Origin: an uncultured Lachnospiraceae bacterium
GTDB lineage: Bacteria > Bacillota > Clostridia > Lachnospirales > Lachnospiraceae
Direction: 5' to 3'
Length of the DNA stretch: 64,000 bases
NCBI GenBank assembly: GCA_945949045.1
Contig: CAMFDG010000004.1
Location: forward strand, 1 to 64,000
Shown here one piece after another: positions 60,375-64,000 of this stretch. Below the pieces are notes generated by a model. That model ran no database searches. It was not told the DNA's origin and saw nothing but the letters and a program-made list of their open reading frames with translations. Each line of letters opens with the position of its first letter. Position 1 is the stretch's first letter. The translations under genes and the position numbers were made by a program.

Positions 60375-62272
60375 TTCGCTGCGAAGTAGAGTTTGAGGCA
60401 CAAAATCTGTTTTCATTGCTTACAGGGCCTGAATTTTACAAAGATTCCAATGCTTATCTGAAGGCGGTGCTCCAAAACGCCATGGATGCGTGCAACACGA
60501 GGAAGGCTTTGGAATGGAGTTTTGGCACGGAATTTTTGGAATTGGAGGAGGCTAAGGCACTCAACTCCATGAGGGAGCCTTACATGCCTGAGATCACGAT
60601 TTCCTACAGTTCGATCTCCCAGAGGCTTACCATAGAGGACAATGGCATTGGCATGAATGCCCAGGACATTGAACGCTATGTCGCACGGGTAGGCAGCAGT
60701 TACTATACCAGTGAGGAATTTGCACAGCAGCAGCTGGATTTTGAACCGGTAAGCCGGTATGGGATGGGATTGCTCTCCGCATTCGTCGTATCCCGTGCCA
60801 TTTTGATCGAATCCAAGAAAGACAAATCGGTCAACACAGCCTGGAATGTGATGAACCGTGCTTCCCTGGAGGCGGTGACGGCAAAGTGGATGGAAAATTC
60901 CGGAACCGTGGAATATATAGCTTCCGGAAAAGAGGATTCCGGATCAAAGGTTACGCTGGTACTGAAGCCGAAGTATGCACTTAAGCTTACACTTCAGGGG
61001 ATGGTACGCAGTATTCAGCATTTTATGCTTTATCAGCCCTTTCCAATTACCGTGGAATACGATAACAGAAGAACAGTCCTTTCTGAAGGGAACCGGATTC
61101 TGGATAATCCCTACGCAGATGTGCTTGGTGTGGTTTCCATCTGTGTTCTGGACGACCTTCTGGAGGGATATATCTGGATCTACGGGGAAAGACAGAAAAA
61201 CCTGTTTGAGGAGCCGCTTCTTTACCAGCAGGGCTTTCTTGTGGAGGAAGGGACAGAGAGTGGTCTAAAGCCGGAATGGATCAACAATATGACATACAGG
61301 CTTCATGTGAAAAAACACTTCCTTCATCCAAGACCCTCCGGAGACGGGGTGGTGAGAGATGAGAACTACCGGACTCTCCGGGAGATGATCGGGCAGAGGA
61401 TTGTGGATTATTTTGAGGAGAACCCTCTGGGTGCTGGACCTTATTTTATGGATGGCGGTCAGCCGGTTATTTCCGAGTATGACAAAGAAATGCAGTTTCT
61501 TCTGCGGGCTGTGACTGTGGAGGTGTATTTGAAGGGCCGGCAGATTGAGCTTTCCATCGACACGATTTTGCGGGGCTTTGAGGGAAAAACCATCCGGATT
61601 GCATTTATCGAAAAGGAACTTTTCGAATACTATCGCAGGAATTATCTCATGGATTTCAGGCGCTTTCTCAGAGAAAACAAGCTGATCGTGTTTGAGAAGA
61701 ACCGGGATCTTTTCTGTCAGATGCTTGCTCCTTATATGCGCTCCCAGCGCTATGTGATCAGTGAATATCCAGGAATCGTCTATGATGATATGGTTGCAGA
61801 TTTTGGAAGACTTCGCAGTGTGGTGCCATACCGGAATGCATACAGCCTAAGGCCAAAGAAAATCGGCTACGAGGACGTTTTCTGTGTGGCGGAAAAGACA
61901 CAGGACGGAAAGCTGGAACTGATCGTCAATGAGGAGCATCGGCTGGCAAAGCAGCTTGCGCCGGTCTGGGATGAGCCCAGGGTTCACCGGATGGTGGCGG
62001 TCATCCTCGAAAATATCAAGCAGAGAATTTTAAATACAAAACAGAGTTGGAATTCCATCCTGGATTTTGGCGGACTTCTCATAGATGAGTGGCATTCTTC
62101 CTGCAGTGTTCATGAACAGTCGGTATGGTGTCTGGAGACGGATTTTGCAGAAAATGTCAATGAGTATATCGAAGCCTGCCTGGATGAGCGGGATAAAGTG
62201 GAACTTGGACTGGTGGGATTGGCATTTCACCGGGAGGATTTTATCAACTGGTGGTTTGCACCGAGAGAGTAG
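60371..62272 (+). CDS. Hsp90-like (GHKL) ATP-binding protein
   Basis: QNAMDAC N-box, EDNGIGM G1, RYGMGLLSAFVVS G2; 633 aa; start overlaps srtB stop. Confidence 0.8.
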   Translation: MIRCEVEFEAQNLFSLLTGPEFYKDSNAYLKAVLQNAMDACNTRKALEWSFGTEFLELEEAKALNSMREPYMPEITISYSSISQRLTIEDNGIGMNAQDIERYVARVGSSYYTSEEFAQQQLDFEPVSRYGMGLLSAFVVSRAILIESKKDKSVNTAWNVMNRASLEAVTAKWMENSGTVEYIASGKEDSGSKVTLVLKPKYALKLTLQGMVRSIQHFMLYQPFPITVEYDNRRTVLSEGNRILDNPYADVLGVVSICVLDDLLEGYIWIYGERQKNLFEEPLLYQQGFLVEEGTESGLKPEWINNMTYRLHVKKHFLHPRPSGDGVVRDENYRTLREMIGQRIVDYFEENPLGAGPYFMDGGQPVISEYDKEMQFLLRAVTVEVYLKGRQIELSIDTILRGFEGKTIRIAFIEKELFEYYRRNYLMDFRRFLRENKLIVFEKNRDLFCQMLAPYMRSQRYVISEYPGIVYDDMVADFGRLRSVVPYRNAYSLRPKKIGYEDVFCVAEKTQDGKLELIVNEEHRLAKQLAPVWDEPRVHRMVAVILENIKQRILNTKQSWNSILDFGGLLIDEWHSSCSVHEQSVWCLETDFAENVNEYIEACLDERDKVELGLVGLAFHREDFINWWFAPRE

Positions 62273-62278
62273 GAAAAT

Positions 62279-62869
62279 ATGAGTGAAGAAATCAAGAATG
62301 ACGAATTAGAAACAGAAAAGAAGCCCGAAAAAAAAGGATCAATTCTCTGGGAAATCTGCAGCTGGATCCTTACCTTTGCGCTGGCAATCGGCCTGGCGCT
62401 GGCCCTCAAAAACTATGTCATTATCAATGCCACAGTTCCCACCGGCTCAATGGAGCATACGATTGAGCCGGGGGATGATCTGTTTGGGCTGCGGCTGACC
62501 TATCGCTTTTCAGAGGTACAGAGGGGAGATATCATTATTTTCCGGTTTCCGGATGATGAAACGCAGAAATATGTGAAGCGTGTCATTGGACTTCCGGGAG
62601 AGACGGTGACCGTCAATGACGGGAAGATCTATATTGACGACTCCGAGACACCGTTGGAGGAACCGTATCTGAAGGATGAATGGGTGCAGGCTACCGGACC
62701 CTTTGAATTTGAGATCCCGGAGGACAGCTATCTTGTGATGGGGGACAACAGGAATGATTCCTACGATGCCCGCTACTGGGAGAATACATATGTGACCAGG
62801 GATGAGATTATTGGAAAAGCATATATGATTTACTATCCATTTTCCCGCTTTGGAAGCTTATATAAATAA
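62279..62869 (+). CDS. lepB: Signal peptidase I
   Basis: VPTGSMEHTIEPGD; VKRVIGLPGETVTV; VMGDNRNDSYDARYW. Confidence 0.95.
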   Translation: MSEEIKNDELETEKKPEKKGSILWEICSWILTFALAIGLALALKNYVIINATVPTGSMEHTIEPGDDLFGLRLTYRFSEVQRGDIIIFRFPDDETQKYVKRVIGLPGETVTVNDGKIYIDDSETPLEEPYLKDEWVQATGPFEFEIPEDSYLVMGDNRNDSYDARYWENTYVTRDEIIGKAYMIYYPFSRFGSLYK

Positions 62870-62917
62870 TTTGGTGCAAATACCTAAAATAAGAGAATTA
62901 GAAAAGGAGAAAGAAAA

Positions 62918-63763
62918 ATGCCAGAAAATGCAAATTGCAGCGGAGCATCCAGCTGTACGAAGGAAAGCTGCGAGGGCTGCTCACATAATCCACAGAATGC
63001 ACAGAGTATGCAGGAGGCTATGAATGCTTACTCAGATATTAAGCACGTGATCGGTGTTGTCAGCGGAAAGGGAGGCGTTGGAAAATCCTTTGTGACTGCT
63101 TCCTTAGCTGTTCAGATGGCGAAAGCCGGTTATAAGGTAGGAATCCTGGATGCGGATATTACGGGACCGTCGATTCCCAAAATGTTTGGCGCACACGGAC
63201 AGGTCGTGGGAGACGAAAAGGGGATGTATCCTTTTGTGACCCCGGAAGGCATCAAGATCATTTCCATCAACCTTCTGATGGATGACGAGGAGGCTCCGGT
63301 GGTATGGAGAGGTCCTGTGATCGCAGGAGCGGTCAAGCAGTTCTGGAATGAGACGGTATGGGGAGATGTGGATTATCTTTTCGTGGATATGCCGCCGGGA
63401 ACGGGAGATGTGCCGCTTACGGTGTTCCAGTCCCTTCCGGTGGATGGGATTGTGGTTGTTACCTCACCTCAGGAGCTTGTGCAGATGATCGTGAAGAAGG
63501 CCTTCAATATGGCGGGGCTGATGCATATTCCGGTGCTGGGGGTTGTGGAGAATTTTAGTTTTCTGAAGTGTCCGGACTGTGGGAAGGAGATTGCCCTCTT
63601 TGGAGAGAGCCACATAGATGAGGTGGCCGGACAGCTTGGTACCAGGGTGCTGGGCAAGCTTCCGCTGGATCCGGCTTATGCAAGGATTGCAGATGAGGGC
63701 CGTTTTTTCGAGATGGAGAATCCATATCTGGATGCAGCGGTGGAAGTGTTGAAGAAGCTTTAA
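62918..63763 (+). CDS. Mrp/NBP35-type Fe-S cluster carrier ATPase
   Basis: SGKGGVGKSFVTASLAVQMAKAGYKVGILDADITGPSIPKMFG; N-terminal CSGASSCTKESCEGC; KCPDCG. Confidence 0.93.
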   Translation: MPENANCSGASSCTKESCEGCSHNPQNAQSMQEAMNAYSDIKHVIGVVSGKGGVGKSFVTASLAVQMAKAGYKVGILDADITGPSIPKMFGAHGQVVGDEKGMYPFVTPEGIKIISINLLMDDEEAPVVWRGPVIAGAVKQFWNETVWGDVDYLFVDMPPGTGDVPLTVFQSLPVDGIVVVTSPQELVQMIVKKAFNMAGLMHIPVLGVVENFSFLKCPDCGKEIALFGESHIDEVAGQLGTRVLGKLPLDPAYARIADEGRFFEMENPYLDAAVEVLKKL

Positions 63764-63790
63764 GTGCATATGTGGATCATAGGAAAAGGA

Positions 63791-63819
63791 AAACGCCTGC
63801 GGAGTGCAGGCGTTTTTTT
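63791..63819. terminator. Rho-independent terminator
   Basis: AAACGCCTGC-GGAGT-GCAGGCGTTT TTTT. Confidence 0.85.
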
Positions 63820-64000
63820 ATTCGAAAATGATATTGATTTCGCCAAAGCTGCTGCTGAGGGTAAGTTCAATCGTGGGTGCTCCCTCCACGATACTTCCGA
63901 AGGTGTTCTCTACCTTAACCGATTCTCCATCGGAGCCATTCTCCACATAGCTGGTGGTGAAGTGATCTGCGTTTTGGAAATCGTATCCGTCCTTCTTTTT
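63818..64000 (-). CDS. C-terminal fragment of an unknown protein truncated by the window end
   Basis: Continuous reverse-strand frame ...KKKDGYDFQNADHFTTSYVENGSDGESVKVENTFGSIVEGAPTIELTLSSSFGEINIIFE*; not in the ORF track because the start lies outside. Confidence 0.65.
   Translation of the reverse strand, partial: KKKDGYDFQNADHFTTSYVENGSDGESVKVENTFGSIVEGAPTIELTLSSSFGEINIIFE

Overview
This window is chromosomal DNA from a low-to-mid GC Firmicute, most likely a Lachnospiraceae-type Clostridium relative. That placement is inferred from gene content (SpoVT, FabT/FabK fatty acid synthesis, anaerobic Cbi pathway, class B sortase). Almost every gene is on the + strand. From start to end it contains: (i) the 3' end of a tRNA-Phe; (ii) a PlsY-like and diacylglycerol-glycosyltransferase-like pair that overlaps the start of a long anaerobic cobalamin operon (cobQ-cobT-cobU-cobS-CobU-like-cobC-cbiB-cobD-cbiC-cbiD-cbiF-cbiG-cbiH-cbiJ/E/T fusion-cbiA-Cys-rich protein); (iii) a FliD-like orphan on the - strand, aldose epimerase, 2-hydroxyacid dehydrogenase, zinc-dependent PLC-like protein, LTA-synthase-like sulfatase, and a DHH-HAD fusion; (iv) aroE, aroK, DUF624 and flavodiiron genes; (v) a double solute-binding-domain GGDEF protein, spoVT, a PBP1A-type protein and ROK glucokinase; (vi) a FabT-type FAS-II operon with an accD-accA fusion but no accB/accC; (vii) gdhA; (viii) two copies of a CpsB/Wzz/CpsD/LCP tyrosine-phosphoregulatory module flanking a MerR-methyltransferase, a 365-bp palindromic element and rfbBDAC; (ix) an SPKTG surface protein, class B sortase, Hsp90-like ATPase, signal peptidase and Mrp gene set. 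The best hunt candidates are: tandem 87-bp hairpin repeats in the cobalamin operon, with a diverged, apparently co-varying third copy; the MerR-methyltransferase with a MerR-architecture promoter driving rfb and the nearby long palindrome; and the SPKTG/SrtB/Hsp90-like module, whose Hsp90-like protein appears to lack the catalytic Glu. All family assignments come from motif recognition by eye; no database search was run.
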